Of a stretch of DNA of 64,000 nt, positions 42,103 through 51,457 are shown in pieces. The stretch is from Curtobacterium sp. 9128 (GTDB taxonomy: Bacteria; Actinomycetota; Actinomycetes; Actinomycetales; Microbacteriaceae): contig NZ_LT576451.1 of assembly GCF_900086645.1 (NCBI RefSeq), forward strand, positions 2,356,001 through 2,420,000, written 5' to 3'. The translations under genes were made by a program, and so were the position numbers. The notes beneath the pieces are model-generated. The model was given only the letters and a program-made list of their open reading frames with translations. It did no database searches and was not told where the DNA came from. Numbering within the stretch: the first letter of the stretch is position 1; each line of letters opens with the position of its first letter.

Positions 42103-42597
42103 ATGGCCGATCTCATCGTGATCTCGTTCACCGACGACGCCGACGCGGTCGCCGCGTACGAGGAAGTCCAACAACTGCAGAGCGACCTCGTGGTCGAACT
42201 GGCCGGACTCGCCCTCGTCCACCGCGACGAGAAGGGGAAGACCCACGTCGAGACCCCCGGGCCGGCCGGCAAGGTCGGTGCGGGAGCCGCTGGAGGGGCG
42301 CTGTTCGGTACCCTCCTCGGGCTGCTCTTCTTCGTGCCGTTCTTCGGGCTCGTGATCGGAGGTGCGCTCGGCGCGCTCTTCGCCGGCCTCGACAAGACGG
42401 GGATCAACGCGGAGTTCCGCGAGCGCGTGAAGAGCGCGGTCGCCGACGGGCGGTCCGCCGTGGTCGTGTACGCGACGAAGATCACCGAGGACAAGTTCGG
42501 TGAGGCGTTGTCCCGCTTCGGCGGCACGGTCGTGCAGACCTCGCTGTCCGAGGCCGACGAGCACGAGCTCGCGCACGACATGGCCGGCAAGGACTGA
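42103..42597 (+). CDS. DUF1269-family membrane protein
   Basis: A 164-residue protein. The N-terminal ADLIVISFTDDADAVAAYEE and the central Gly/Phe-rich hairpin GGALFGTLLGLLFFVPFFGL (about residues 62-90), followed by VKSAVADGRSAVVVYATKIT, match DUF1269. These proteins are often stress-related and of unknown function. It has ribosome binding site GGAAGGA and is followed by two Sap/GAP genes in the same direction. Confidence 0.85.
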   Translation: MADLIVISFTDDADAVAAYEEVQQLQSDLVVELAGLALVHRDEKGKTHVETPGPAGKVGAGAAGGALFGTLLGLLFFVPFFGLVIGGALGALFAGLDKTGINAEFRERVKSAVADGRSAVVVYATKITEDKFGEALSRFGGTVVQTSLSEADEHELAHDMAGKD

Positions 42598-42626
42598 CCG
42601 GCACCACCAACAGGAGGGCCGAGACC

Positions 42627-43346
42627 ATGGGCGCGTTGATCCTGGGACTCATCGCGCCCGTGCTCGGCATCCTGCTCAGCCCCCTCGCGATCATGGCGCT
42701 CGTCGCCGAACTCCTCTCCCGGCGGTTCCGGGCGAACGGCATCGCCTACCTGATCGGGTGGGCGCTCGCCCTGACCGTCATCACCGGCGTGTCCGTCGCG
42801 GTCTTCACCGCGATCGACTTCTCCCCACGCACCGATGCGCCGACCTGGGCCGCGATCGTGCGGCTCGTCATCGCCGTCGGCCTGATCCTCGCAGCGGTGT
42901 GGGTGTTCCGGCGCGGGGGCCGTGACCTCGAGAAGATGTCGACGGCGGAAACGCCGCGGGAGGTCGCCGACGCGGCACCGCAGCTGCCCGGATGGCTGCA
43001 GAAGGTGAGCGAGTTCACCCCGGCGCGGTCACTGGCCCTCGGGTTCGGCATCTTCGCGATCAACCCGGTGGACGCGTCCTGCGCGATCATCGCGGGCCTC
43101 GACATCGCGGGCGCTCCGGTGTCGCTCGGCGCTGGTGCGGTGGTCGCCGTCGGGTTCGTCGCCCTGGGGATCGCACCGATCGCGGTGCCGGTGTGCTTCG
43201 TGCTCGCCCGGGGTGACGCCGCCGCACCCCTGCTCAACCGCCTGCGGTCCTGGATCGGCGGGCACACCAACGTCCTGAACGCCGCACTCGTCCTCGTGAT
43301 CGGGGTCCTGCAGTTGCAGAAGGCCGTGTCGGCGCTCATCAACTGA
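42627..43346 (+). CDS. GAP/Sap-family membrane protein 1
   Basis: A 239-residue protein with six hydrophobic segments (LILGLIAPVLGILLSPLAIM at the N-terminus; SLALGFGIFAINPVDASCAI in the middle). This is the layout of the Sap/GAP family, which includes the mycobacterial protein aiding glycolipid export. LysE/TerC-like symmetry is also apparent. It starts after AGGAGGG and is followed 11 bases later by a paralogue; substrate unknown. Confidence 0.8.
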   Translation: MGALILGLIAPVLGILLSPLAIMALVAELLSRRFRANGIAYLIGWALALTVITGVSVAVFTAIDFSPRTDAPTWAAIVRLVIAVGLILAAVWVFRRGGRDLEKMSTAETPREVADAAPQLPGWLQKVSEFTPARSLALGFGIFAINPVDASCAIIAGLDIAGAPVSLGAGAVVAVGFVALGIAPIAVPVCFVLARGDAAAPLLNRLRSWIGGHTNVLNAALVLVIGVLQLQKAVSALIN

Positions 43347-43357
43347 AGGGAACCCCC

Positions 43358-44035
43358 ATGGGCTTCGCAGCGCTCGTCGGCGAACTCCTGCCACAGGCAG
43401 TGACGATCGCCATCAGTCCGCTCCCGATCATCGCCGCGATCCTGCTCCTGCTCTCACCACGGGCACGTTCGGTCGCGAGCGCGTTCCTGGTCGGGTGGGT
43501 GCTCGGCATCGCCGTCGCGGTGACGGTGTTCACGCTGGTGGCGTCGTCGATCCCGGCGGCGGACCCGGACGCGGCGAAGCCCGTCGCCGGCGTCGTGAAG
43601 ATCGTCCTGGGTGTCCTCCTCGGGCTGCTCGGCGTCGGCCAGTGGCGGAAGCGTCCTGCTCCCGGGACGACCGCGGCCCCGCCGAAGTGGATGGGTGCCA
43701 TCGACTCGCTCCGCCCCGTGCAGGCGGCAGGTCTGGCGTTCCTGCTGGCCGCGGTCAACCCGAAGAACCTGATGATGGCGGTAGCGGCCGGTACGACCGT
43801 CGGGACCGCTGGGGCCAGCGCGGCTGCGAGCACCTGGGCGATCGTCCTGTTCGTGGTCCTGGCGTCGCTCAGCATCGCGATCCCGGTCCTCGGGTTCCTG
43901 GTCGCCGGCGACCGGGTGTCCGGTGCGTTGGGGACACTCCGGGACTGGCTGACGGCGAACAACGCCACGATCATGACGGTGCTGCTCCTGGTGATCGGCG
44001 TGACGACGATCGGCAAGGGCATCGCGGCGTTCTGA
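43358..44035 (+). CDS. GAP/Sap-family membrane protein 2
   Basis: A 225-residue paralogue with LLPQAVTIAISPLPIIAAIL at the N-terminus and LAFLLAAVNPKNLMMAVAAG in the middle, again six membrane segments. A tandem pair may form a hetero-oligomer; this is inference. The stop is directly followed by the long terminator hairpin. Confidence 0.82.
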   Translation: MGFAALVGELLPQAVTIAISPLPIIAAILLLLSPRARSVASAFLVGWVLGIAVAVTVFTLVASSIPAADPDAAKPVAGVVKIVLGVLLGLLGVGQWRKRPAPGTTAAPPKWMGAIDSLRPVQAAGLAFLLAAVNPKNLMMAVAAGTTVGTAGASAAASTWAIVLFVVLASLSIAIPVLGFLVAGDRVSGALGTLRDWLTANNATIMTVLLLVIGVTTIGKGIAAF

Positions 44036-44092
44036 CCGCACGACGACGGCGCGGTCCCTCCTCCGGGAGGGACCGCGCCGTCGTCGTGCGGT
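44035..44092. terminator. Perfect 27-bp hairpin terminator
   Basis: The arms 44035-44061 and 44066-44092 are perfect complements around TCCG. The hairpin overlaps the last base of the plus-strand gene and the first base of the stop codon of the minus-strand gene, so it serves both. Confidence 0.9.
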
Positions 44093-44292
44093 CAGCGGTC
44101 GTGTCGGAGTTCGGCGATCTCGAGGCCGAGGTCCGCGATCCGCGCGAGGAGTGCGTGCAGTTCGGTCTGGTCGTGGAGCTCCCCGATGACCAGGGTCTCC
44201 GCCGGGCCGATCTGGACCAGGTCGAACTCCGGGAAGGCCGCGGCCAACGTGTCGGACCAGGCGTACGGCAGACGGATCTCGTAGCGGCTCAT
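44092..44292 (-). CDS. Small conserved-looking protein
   Basis: A 66-residue protein (MSRYEIRLPYAWSDTLAAAF start) with an ACT- or BON-like alternation of strands and a final helix HALLARIADLGLEIAELRHD. Small proteins of this pattern are frequent in actinobacteria; no function is known. Start ATG 44292 with GAGGAGG upstream. It lies just downstream of the large sulfatase on the same strand. Confidence 0.7.
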   Translation of the reverse strand: MSRYEIRLPYAWSDTLAAAFPEFDLVQIGPAETLVIGELHDQTELHALLARIADLGLEIAELRHDR

Positions 44293-44353
44293 CGTCTGCC
44301 CTCCTCCTCGTCCGTCACGTGGTCGCGGTCGCATCCCGGTGTGTCCGCGCTGC

Positions 44354-46696
44354 TCAGTCGCGGGCCATCGCGGCGGCGAGGTGTGCCTCGAGGTCGACGT
44401 ACGCGTCGTCCGCGATGTCGAACACCACCTTGTGGATCGTCCCGTCGTGGAACGCGAAGCGGTCGCCCGCGTAGGCCGAGGTCACGGCGTCACCGCTGTC
44501 GTACCCGATGCACAGGCCCTCGCCGCAGAGCGAGAAGTGCCCGAGGACGGTGCGGATCGGGATCTCGCCGACCTGCTCGTCGTCGATGAAGAGCGCCAAC
44601 GGTCCGACGCCCTCGCGGTACTGCCCCATCGACTCCTTGGTGAACGAGACGCCGACCAGGTGTCTGCCGGACGTCGGCGCCGGCGCCTGCACGAGGTCCT
44701 CCGGTGGGATGCCGAGGAAGTTGTAGACGTAGCTGAGCTGGCCGTCCTTGACGTACAGGGCATGCCCGCCGAAGCGTGATCCGTGCGCGAACACGACCCC
44801 CTCGGTGTCCGGGGTGAAGTCGATGTCCGCGACGATCTTGTACGAGACGCCGTGCACGTTGGCTGCCGAGCGCTCCGGCACCTCGGTCGTGCCGGGGTAG
44901 TACGTGTACTGGCCCGTCGGTGGCACTGGGACCTTGAACTCCATGTTGACGAACGTCTCGAAGTCCTTCGGGTTCCCGATGATCTGCAGGTCGTTGAGGG
45001 GCAGGACCTTGCCCGCCTTCGCCTCCTCGAACCACAGCGCGACGAGCTCCTCGACCTTCTCCGGGTGCTCGTCCGCGAGGTCGTGGACCTCGGCACGATC
45101 GACGTCGGTGTGGAAGAGCTGCCAGCGGTCCTCGTCGAACCCGCTGATGCCGGACACCGGACCGTGCTCCGTGACGGCCTTCCAACCGTCGTGCCAGATC
45201 CCGCGGTTGCCGAGCATCTCGTAGTACTGCGTGTGCTTCTCGGTCGGGGCATCCGCCGAGTCGAAGCTGTACCGCATGGAGACGCCGTCGAGCGGGTTCT
45301 GCTGCACGCCCGCGTAGGTGTCCGGGAACGTCACGCCGCACGCGTCGAGGATCGTCGGCACGATGTCGGTCGAGTGGTGGTACTGGTTCCGGATCTCACC
45401 GCGGGACGCGATGCCCGCCGGCCACGAGATCACCAGCGGGTCGCAGATCCCGCCCTGGTACACGTACCGCTTGAACATCCGGTAGGGCGTCGAGAACGCC
45501 ATCGCCCAGCCGGTCGGGTAGTGGTTGTAGGTGTCAGGGCTGCCGAGCTGGTCGACCATCGTCAGGTTCTGCGCGAGGTCGTCCGGGTACCCGCCGAAGA
45601 TCTTCCCCTCGTTGACCGAGCCGTTCGGGCTGCCCTCGCCGGAGGCACCGTTGTCGGCGCAGTAGATCACGATGGTGTTGTCGAGCTGACCGGATTCCTC
45701 GAGGTAGTCCACGATGCGGCCGACCTGTGCGTCAGTGTACTCCGAGAACCCGGCGAACACCTCGGCCATGCGGCAGAACATCGCTCGCTCCTCGTCGGAG
45801 AGCGTGTCCCACGGCCGGACCTCGTCCGTCTCCGAGAAGGTCCCGGGAGGCATCGGGTTCTCATCGGTGAGCTGCGTGCCCTCCGGCAGCAGTCCTCGCT
45901 CGATCATCCGGGGGAGCACCCACTCGCGGTAGGCCTCGTACCCGTCGTCGAAGGCGCCCTTGTACTTGTCGATGTACTCCTGCGGCGCGTGGTGCGGGGC
46001 GTGGTTCGCGCCCGGGCAGAACCAGAGGTACCAGGGCTTGTCCGGCTCCGTCTGCTTGGTGTCGCGGATCATCTTCAGCGCCTGGTCCGCCAGGTCCTTG
46101 GACAGGTGGTAGCCGTCCTCGGGGAGGTACGGCTGGTCGATGTAGTGGTTGTCCTCGGCGAGGGACGGGTACCAGTTGTTGGTCTCGCCCCCGATGAAGC
46201 CGTAGAACCGGTCGTAGCCCTGCGCGAGCGGCCAGTTCTTCTTCGACGCACCAGCGGTCCACTCGTCGATCGGCACGTTGTGGTTCTTGCCGACCCAGAA
46301 CGTCGACCATCCGGCGTCGCGGAGGACGTTCGCCATGGTCGCGTTCTCCGGCGGGATGTGCGAGTTGTACCCGGGGAACCCGGTCGAAGACTCCGAGATG
46401 GTCGCGAAGCCGTTCGAGTGGTGGTTCCGTCCGGTGAGCAGCGTCGAGCGGGTGGGGGAGCACAGCGCCGTCGTGTGCCACTGCGAGTACGTGAGTCCGT
46501 TCGCCGCGAGTCGCTCCATCGTCGGCATCTGGATCCGGCCGCCGTACGGCGACCACGCGGCCTGCCCGGTGTCGTCGTACAGGACGACGAGGACGTTCGG
46601 TGCGCCCTGCGGTGCCTTGGGCGGGATGAAGGCATCCCAGTCCGAGACCGAGTCCCTGACGTCGAGTTCGATCTTCCCGGAGAACTGCTCTGTCAT
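44354..46696 (-). CDS. Arylsulfatase (large, 780 residues)
   Basis: Type I sulfatase. Cys79 in ALCSPTRSTLLTGR is the formylglycine site. N-terminal YDDTGQAAWSPYGG supplies metal ligands, with further sites at GKNHNVP and CADNGASGEG. A C-terminal beta-rich domain of about 200 residues (SAANVHGVSYKIVADIDFTP to the end) is typical of large arylsulfatases. No signal peptide is visible, so it is probably cytoplasmic. The ATG at 46696 has AGGAG upstream. It is unrelated in layout to the first sulfatase at 33758. Confidence 0.92.
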   Translation of the reverse strand: MTEQFSGKIELDVRDSVSDWDAFIPPKAPQGAPNVLVVLYDDTGQAAWSPYGGRIQMPTMERLAANGLTYSQWHTTALCSPTRSTLLTGRNHHSNGFATISESSTGFPGYNSHIPPENATMANVLRDAGWSTFWVGKNHNVPIDEWTAGASKKNWPLAQGYDRFYGFIGGETNNWYPSLAEDNHYIDQPYLPEDGYHLSKDLADQALKMIRDTKQTEPDKPWYLWFCPGANHAPHHAPQEYIDKYKGAFDDGYEAYREWVLPRMIERGLLPEGTQLTDENPMPPGTFSETDEVRPWDTLSDEERAMFCRMAEVFAGFSEYTDAQVGRIVDYLEESGQLDNTIVIYCADNGASGEGSPNGSVNEGKIFGGYPDDLAQNLTMVDQLGSPDTYNHYPTGWAMAFSTPYRMFKRYVYQGGICDPLVISWPAGIASRGEIRNQYHHSTDIVPTILDACGVTFPDTYAGVQQNPLDGVSMRYSFDSADAPTEKHTQYYEMLGNRGIWHDGWKAVTEHGPVSGISGFDEDRWQLFHTDVDRAEVHDLADEHPEKVEELVALWFEEAKAGKVLPLNDLQIIGNPKDFETFVNMEFKVPVPPTGQYTYYPGTTEVPERSAANVHGVSYKIVADIDFTPDTEGVVFAHGSRFGGHALYVKDGQLSYVYNFLGIPPEDLVQAPAPTSGRHLVGVSFTKESMGQYREGVGPLALFIDDEQVGEIPIRTVLGHFSLCGEGLCIGYDSGDAVTSAYAGDRFAFHDGTIHKVVFDIADDAYVDLEAHLAAAMARD

Positions 46697-46790
46697 GATC
46701 TGCTCCTGTTCAGTCGTTCGGCACCAGGATCCGTTCGCGTCGCGGACCCGCACACGCCCAGATCGGGTGAGATCGCCGGTGCCGGTCGGG

Positions 46791-47615
46791 TCAGCCGATC
46801 TCGTCGGTCAGCGCCGTGAGGAACCGCGGCGGGTCGGACGACACCGAGCACGTGAGACCGGCGTGACCGATCTCCTCGGCGACGGCGCGGACCACGTCCG
46901 AGCGGGCGTTCTCGCGGTCGTCGTAGGTCGACCAGAACCGGATGGTCAGATCGGTCCACGCCGGCGTGACCGTCCGCAGGAAGACCTCGGGGGACGCACC
47001 ATGCAACCCGGTCGTGCCGTCGACGGCCCGCACGATCGCCGGACAGAGGCGGTCGAGGTCGGCGACGGCGTGGACCCGCGCCCTGACCTCGCTCCGGACC
47101 GATCCGGACTCCGTCGCGTTCACGAGGCAGCCCTCGAGGAGCATCGTGTTGGGGACCCGGATCATCCGTCCGTCCGACGACCGCAGCAGGACCGAGCGTC
47201 CGGTGAGCTCGACGATCCGCCCGCTGGCACTTCCGATCTCGATCGCATCGCCGATGCGCACCGGCCGCCGCGCCTGGATGACCAGCCCGGCGCCGAAGTT
47301 GGCGGCGATCCCGCGGAGCGCCAGGAACGCGACCGCGGCGATGATGATGACGGCGGCGAGCACCGGCTGGAGGGGCGCGCCGAGGACCGTCAGGACGATG
47401 CCGATCGTCAGCAGCAGGATCGCGTACCGCACCAGTCGGGCGACCAGGTTCGTGCCGCTCGGGCCGAGCCCGCTCCACTTCGAGAGCGCCGCGGTCACCC
47501 CGCGCCGCGCCCAGACGGAGACGAACCAGCCGCACACCAGCACGATGACGGCCAGCACCACGTCCCACGCGCCGAAGGACGAGCGCTGCAGCAGACCGTT
47601 CACGAGATCCTGCAT
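46791..47615 (-). CDS. MscS-family mechanosensitive channel
   Basis: A 274-residue membrane protein with three transmembrane segments; the third (FLALRGIAANFGAGLVIQAR) is the pore-lining helix of MscS. It is followed by the beta domain (RRPVRIGDAIEIGSASGRIV, RSSDGRMIRVPNTMLLEGCL) and a C-terminal alpha/beta part. It would release osmolytes on hypo-osmotic shock. It lies next to, but is apparently not co-transcribed with, the sulfatase. Confidence 0.9.
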   Translation of the reverse strand: MQDLVNGLLQRSSFGAWDVVLAVIVLVCGWFVSVWARRGVTAALSKWSGLGPSGTNLVARLVRYAILLLTIGIVLTVLGAPLQPVLAAVIIIAAVAFLALRGIAANFGAGLVIQARRPVRIGDAIEIGSASGRIVELTGRSVLLRSSDGRMIRVPNTMLLEGCLVNATESGSVRSEVRARVHAVADLDRLCPAIVRAVDGTTGLHGASPEVFLRTVTPAWTDLTIRFWSTYDDRENARSDVVRAVAEEIGHAGLTCSVSSDPPRFLTALTDEIG

Positions 47616-47686
47616 GACCGGACCGTAGGTCCAGGCGCGTCCGCCGGGCTCGCCCCGACGGGGTGAACCTGCGGGCCGTCGCCCCG

Positions 47687-48445
47687 TCAGGCCGCGGCGG
47701 GCGCGCCCTCGTCCACTGCGGCGAGGCCGTTCAGCGTCCGGGGGTAGCCCACGAACGGCAGCAGCACCGTGAGCACGTCGAGGAGGTCGGCGCGGGAGTT
47801 GCCGACGTGCAGGTTCGCCGCGACGTGCCCCTCGACCTGACCGTCGGCGCCGCCGAGGCCGACGAGCATCGCGAACGTCAGCAGTTCACGCATCCGGACG
47901 TCGAGACCCGTGCGCGTGTAGTGGTCGCCGAAGCAGTTCGCGGACAGGAAGCGTTGGAAGTGCAGGGCGTCGTCCGGCGCGTTCGCGTACATCGACTCCA
48001 CGCGGTCGCCGACGATCTCGGTCTGCTTCGCCTTGCCGACCTCGAAGCGGTCATCCGGCGTCGTGGTCGACTGGCCGGGGAGCGGCAGTTCGACGCCGCG
48101 CTCGGTGAGCACCTCGTTGGTGATCCGCAGGAAGTCGACCACCCGTGCGATGCCGACGTAGGCGACGGCCTGGTAGACGACCTCCTTGACCTCGATCGGC
48201 GTGACGTCGTTGTCGAGCGCGGCGCCGAGCATCGTGCGGAACTCGGTCTGCGCACCGACCGCGATGATCGCCCCGAGCTGGACGACCAGCCGGTCGTGCC
48301 GGTTCATCGACGCGGCACGGAGCGTCTCGTCGAAGGCGAAGTCGTCGAAGAACGCGACGAACTCGGTGTCGGTCTCCGCGAAGGTGGAGGCGTGGTTCGG
48401 GAAGAGGGTGTCGTGCTCCGCACGGGCGGCGTCGTCAGCTGGCAT
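47687..48445 (-). CDS. Carboxymuconolactone decarboxylase family protein
   Basis: A 252-residue protein containing two CMD-like helical domains (LRAASMNRHDRLVVQLGAII, TPIEVKEVVYQAVAYVGIAR; then LDVRMRELLTFAMLVGLGGA, NSRADLLDVLTVLLPFVGYP). There is no AhpD-type CxxC pair, so peroxidase activity is not indicated; decarboxylase or isomerase activity is possible. It is divergent from the antiporter gene. Confidence 0.85.
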   Translation of the reverse strand: MPADDAARAEHDTLFPNHASTFAETDTEFVAFFDDFAFDETLRAASMNRHDRLVVQLGAIIAVGAQTEFRTMLGAALDNDVTPIEVKEVVYQAVAYVGIARVVDFLRITNEVLTERGVELPLPGQSTTTPDDRFEVGKAKQTEIVGDRVESMYANAPDDALHFQRFLSANCFGDHYTRTGLDVRMRELLTFAMLVGLGGADGQVEGHVAANLHVGNSRADLLDVLTVLLPFVGYPRTLNGLAAVDEGAPAAA

Positions 48446-48597
48446 GTCCTCGACGCTAGGGCCCGATCGGTGCCGGGAGGAGGCACTGCCAGTACACGGA
48501 AGCGAGGTCAGGAGCGCGCGGTTCGCGCCCCGGTCAGGATCCTCGGCAGCCTTGCTGCGAGCCGCGCACAGGCACCGCCTGCCATGCTCTGAGGCCC

Positions 48598-50187
48598 ATG
48601 GAACTCATCGCACCCGAACTCGTCGTCGTGCTCGCCACGGCGATCGCGGTCGCCACCGCCGTCTCCGGGCGCATCCGGATCGCACCGCCCGTGCTGTTGC
48701 TCGTCTTCGGCGCCGGGATCGCGTTCATCCCGGTGTTCGGCCGCCTGGAGCTCCCGGCGGACGCGGTACTGCTCCTGTTCCTGCCCGCGCTCCTGTACTG
48801 GGAGAGCCTGACCATCTCGCTGCGGGAGATCCGCGCGAACCTGCGGGGCATCGTCCTGATGGGCACGCTCCTCGTCGTGGTCACCGCGGGCGGGGTGGCG
48901 ACGCTCCTGCACCTGCTCGGCATGCCGTGGGGCCCGGCGTGGGTGCTCGGTGCCGCGGTGGCTCCGACGGACGCGACGGCCGTCGGCGCGCTGACCCGCT
49001 CCCTCCCACGCCGGAACACGACGGTGCTCCGCGCGGAGAGCCTGGTGAACGACGGGACGACGCTCGTCGTCTACGGGATCGCGGTGGCGGTGACGGCGGG
49101 CGAGCAGACCCTGACGGCGTGGAACGTCAGCGGGATGCTGCTGCTGTCCTACGTCGGCGGCATCGCTGCCGGGCTCGTGGTGTCCTGGCTCGGCATGCAG
49201 GTCCTGCGGCGGGTGCATGCCGTCGTGCTGGAGAACCTGCTCACGCTGCTCGTCCCGTTCGTGGCGTTCCTGGCCGCGGAGGCGATCGGTGCGTCCGGTG
49301 TCCTCGCCGTCGTCGTGGCGGGGCTCGTCGTCAGCCAGGTGGCCCCGAAGCTCGACCGTGCCGAGACCCGCCAACAGGTGCGGTCGTTCTGGTCGTTCGC
49401 GACGTTCCTGCTCAACGGCGCGCTGTTCGTGCTCGTCGGCATCGAGGCGACCATCGCGGTCCGCGCGCTCGGCGTCCGGGAACTGTGGCTCGGCCTCGGC
49501 CTCATCGGACTGGTCTCGGTGACGGTCGTGGTGCTCCGCTTCGCCTTCCTCAACGCGTCGTGGGGCGCCGTCAAGCTCGTCACGCTGCGCACCGGCGGCA
49601 CGCCACGAGAGGGACACCGCGACCGGGTGGTCAGCGGCTTCACCGGGTTCCGTGGGGCGGTGTCGCTGGCGATGGCCGTCGCGGTGCCGCGCATGGTCGA
49701 GAGCGGTGCGGCGTTCCCGGACCGCGACCTCATCGTGTTCGTCACGGCAGGCGTCGTCGTGGTCACGATCGTCGGGCAGTCGCTCGTCCTCCCCGCGGTC
49801 GTCAGGTGGGCGGACTTCGGCGGTCGCGACGAGGTGGCCGACGAGCGTCGGGACGCCGAACGGACCGCGATCGAGGAAGCGCTCGACGCCCTGCCGCGCC
49901 TGGCCAAGCGGCTCGGGGCCGACGACGAGGTGGTCGAGCGCATCCGCGGCGACTACGAGGGGCACCTGGCGCTCGTCCGGGCGGAGCAGAGCGACGAGTC
50001 CGACCACCCGTTGCTCGCGAAGCGCGGCGATGCGGTGGAGCTCGAACTCGAGCTCGTCCGGCACAAGTCGGCGACCGTGCTCCGGATGCGCGACGAGGGC
50101 GACATCGACGACCTGGTATTGCGGCAGGTCCGGGCGGAGTACGACGCCGAGGAGACCCGGCTGCTCCGCCAGGGTGAGCGCGACTGA
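48598..50187 (+). CDS. CPA1-type Na+/H+ antiporter (NhaP-like)
   Basis: A 529-residue protein with about twelve membrane segments and a long cytoplasmic tail (from about residue 400). The ion-binding motifs are present: APTDATA and ESLVNDGTT (the N-D pair), and GFRGAVSLAMAVAVP in a later helix. It exports Na+ in exchange for protons in pH and salt homeostasis. The C-terminal tail has a charged helix pattern (DLVLRQVRAEYDAEETRLLR). Confidence 0.92.
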   Translation: MELIAPELVVVLATAIAVATAVSGRIRIAPPVLLLVFGAGIAFIPVFGRLELPADAVLLLFLPALLYWESLTISLREIRANLRGIVLMGTLLVVVTAGGVATLLHLLGMPWGPAWVLGAAVAPTDATAVGALTRSLPRRNTTVLRAESLVNDGTTLVVYGIAVAVTAGEQTLTAWNVSGMLLLSYVGGIAAGLVVSWLGMQVLRRVHAVVLENLLTLLVPFVAFLAAEAIGASGVLAVVVAGLVVSQVAPKLDRAETRQQVRSFWSFATFLLNGALFVLVGIEATIAVRALGVRELWLGLGLIGLVSVTVVVLRFAFLNASWGAVKLVTLRTGGTPREGHRDRVVSGFTGFRGAVSLAMAVAVPRMVESGAAFPDRDLIVFVTAGVVVVTIVGQSLVLPAVVRWADFGGRDEVADERRDAERTAIEEALDALPRLAKRLGADDEVVERIRGDYEGHLALVRAEQSDESDHPLLAKRGDAVELELELVRHKSATVLRMRDEGDIDDLVLRQVRAEYDAEETRLLRQGERD

Positions 50188-50257
50188 CCAGCAGTCGACG
50201 ACTCAGCCGAGCGCGCCTGACCCGCACCCCACCCGGCCGAGCCCGCCTGACCCGCGG

Positions 50258-51457
50258 CTACCCGGCCGAGCGCGCCACGGTCCGCTGCACCCCGGCGGCC
50301 GGCGCGATGACGACCGCGATGACGAGCAGCGCAGCCGGCACGAGCATGGTGAGCTGCAGCCCGAGGTGCTCCCCGAGGAAGCCGAGCGCCGGCGGCCCGA
50401 CGAGGAACGCGATGTAGCCGGCAGCGGCGACGACGGACACGCGGCGGTCGCCGTCGGCGGGGTGGTCACCCGCCGCGGAGACCGCGAGCGGGAAACCGAG
50501 CGCGATGCCGAGGCCCCAGACCACCGCCGCGATGGCGGTGATGAGCGGGTTCGGCGCCAGGACGACACCGAGCACCCCGATCGCACCGACGGTCGCGCAC
50601 ACCCGGATGACGGTGCCGCGTCCGAAGCGGGTGACGAGGGGCGTCCCGGCGGACCGACCGATGAACATCGCGAGCGCGAAGCCGGTGAACACGAGGGAGC
50701 CGAGGACCTCCGGAGCGTCGTGCTCGTTCGTCATGAGGAGCGGCAGCCAGTCGCTCGCGGAACCCTCGGCGAACGCCATCGCGAGCGTGATCACCGCGAT
50801 GAGGAGCAGCTGCACGGTGACGACACCACGGCGACGAACGGGTCGGGTGTCGTCAGCGGCGGGGACCTCGGCCCGGGGCAGCGGCCGGAGGTTCGTGGCG
50901 GCGAAGACCGCGAGCGCTGCCATCACGGCCGTGGCGATGGTCAGGTGCACGACGACGGGGGTCTGCGCGGCGGTCATCGCGATCCCGACGACTCCGCCCG
51001 CGACGGTGCCGAGACTGAAGCACGCGTGCAGCATCGGCACGACCGGGCGGCCGGTCGCACGCTCCTGCGCAGCGGCCTCGACGTTCAGGCCGATCTCGGC
51101 GACGCCGGCGCCGAAGCCGATGAGGAACAGTCCGCCCCAGACCCCGACGGCGAACTGCGCCGGTGCCAGGACCCCGACGAGCAGCATGCCGAGCACCGGC
51201 AGCGCTGCGCCGACGAGCACGAGCGGGCGGGTCCCGAGTCTGCGGACGAGCGCTCCAGCGCCGAGGATGCCGATCATCGACCCGATCGACAGGCCGAACA
51301 GGACGATGCCCATCGCCTCGATCGACGCGCCGAGGTCCGACCGGACGGCCGGGGTGCGCGTGACCCACGACGCGATGCCGAACCCCGTCATGGTGGACAC
51401 CGCGAAGAGCGCCAGCCGGTGGAGTCGGGTGGGTGTCGGCGCCGTCGCTGTGCTCAC
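50258..51457 (-). CDS. MFS transporter
   Basis: A 399-residue protein with twelve hydrophobic segments. MFS loop features include ALVRRLGTRPLVLVGA and PLVTRFGRGTVIRV. The sequence FGAGVAEIGLNVEAAAQERA recalls the sugar/FucP-like or YbjJ-type group. Its GTG overlaps the DUF475 stop by four bases, so the two are co-transcribed. The substrate is unknown. Confidence 0.85.
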   Translation of the reverse strand: MSTATAPTPTRLHRLALFAVSTMTGFGIASWVTRTPAVRSDLGASIEAMGIVLFGLSIGSMIGILGAGALVRRLGTRPLVLVGAALPVLGMLLVGVLAPAQFAVGVWGGLFLIGFGAGVAEIGLNVEAAAQERATGRPVVPMLHACFSLGTVAGGVVGIAMTAAQTPVVVHLTIATAVMAALAVFAATNLRPLPRAEVPAADDTRPVRRRGVVTVQLLLIAVITLAMAFAEGSASDWLPLLMTNEHDAPEVLGSLVFTGFALAMFIGRSAGTPLVTRFGRGTVIRVCATVGAIGVLGVVLAPNPLITAIAAVVWGLGIALGFPLAVSAAGDHPADGDRRVSVVAAAGYIAFLVGPPALGFLGEHLGLQLTMLVPAALLVIAVVIAPAAGVQRTVARSAG

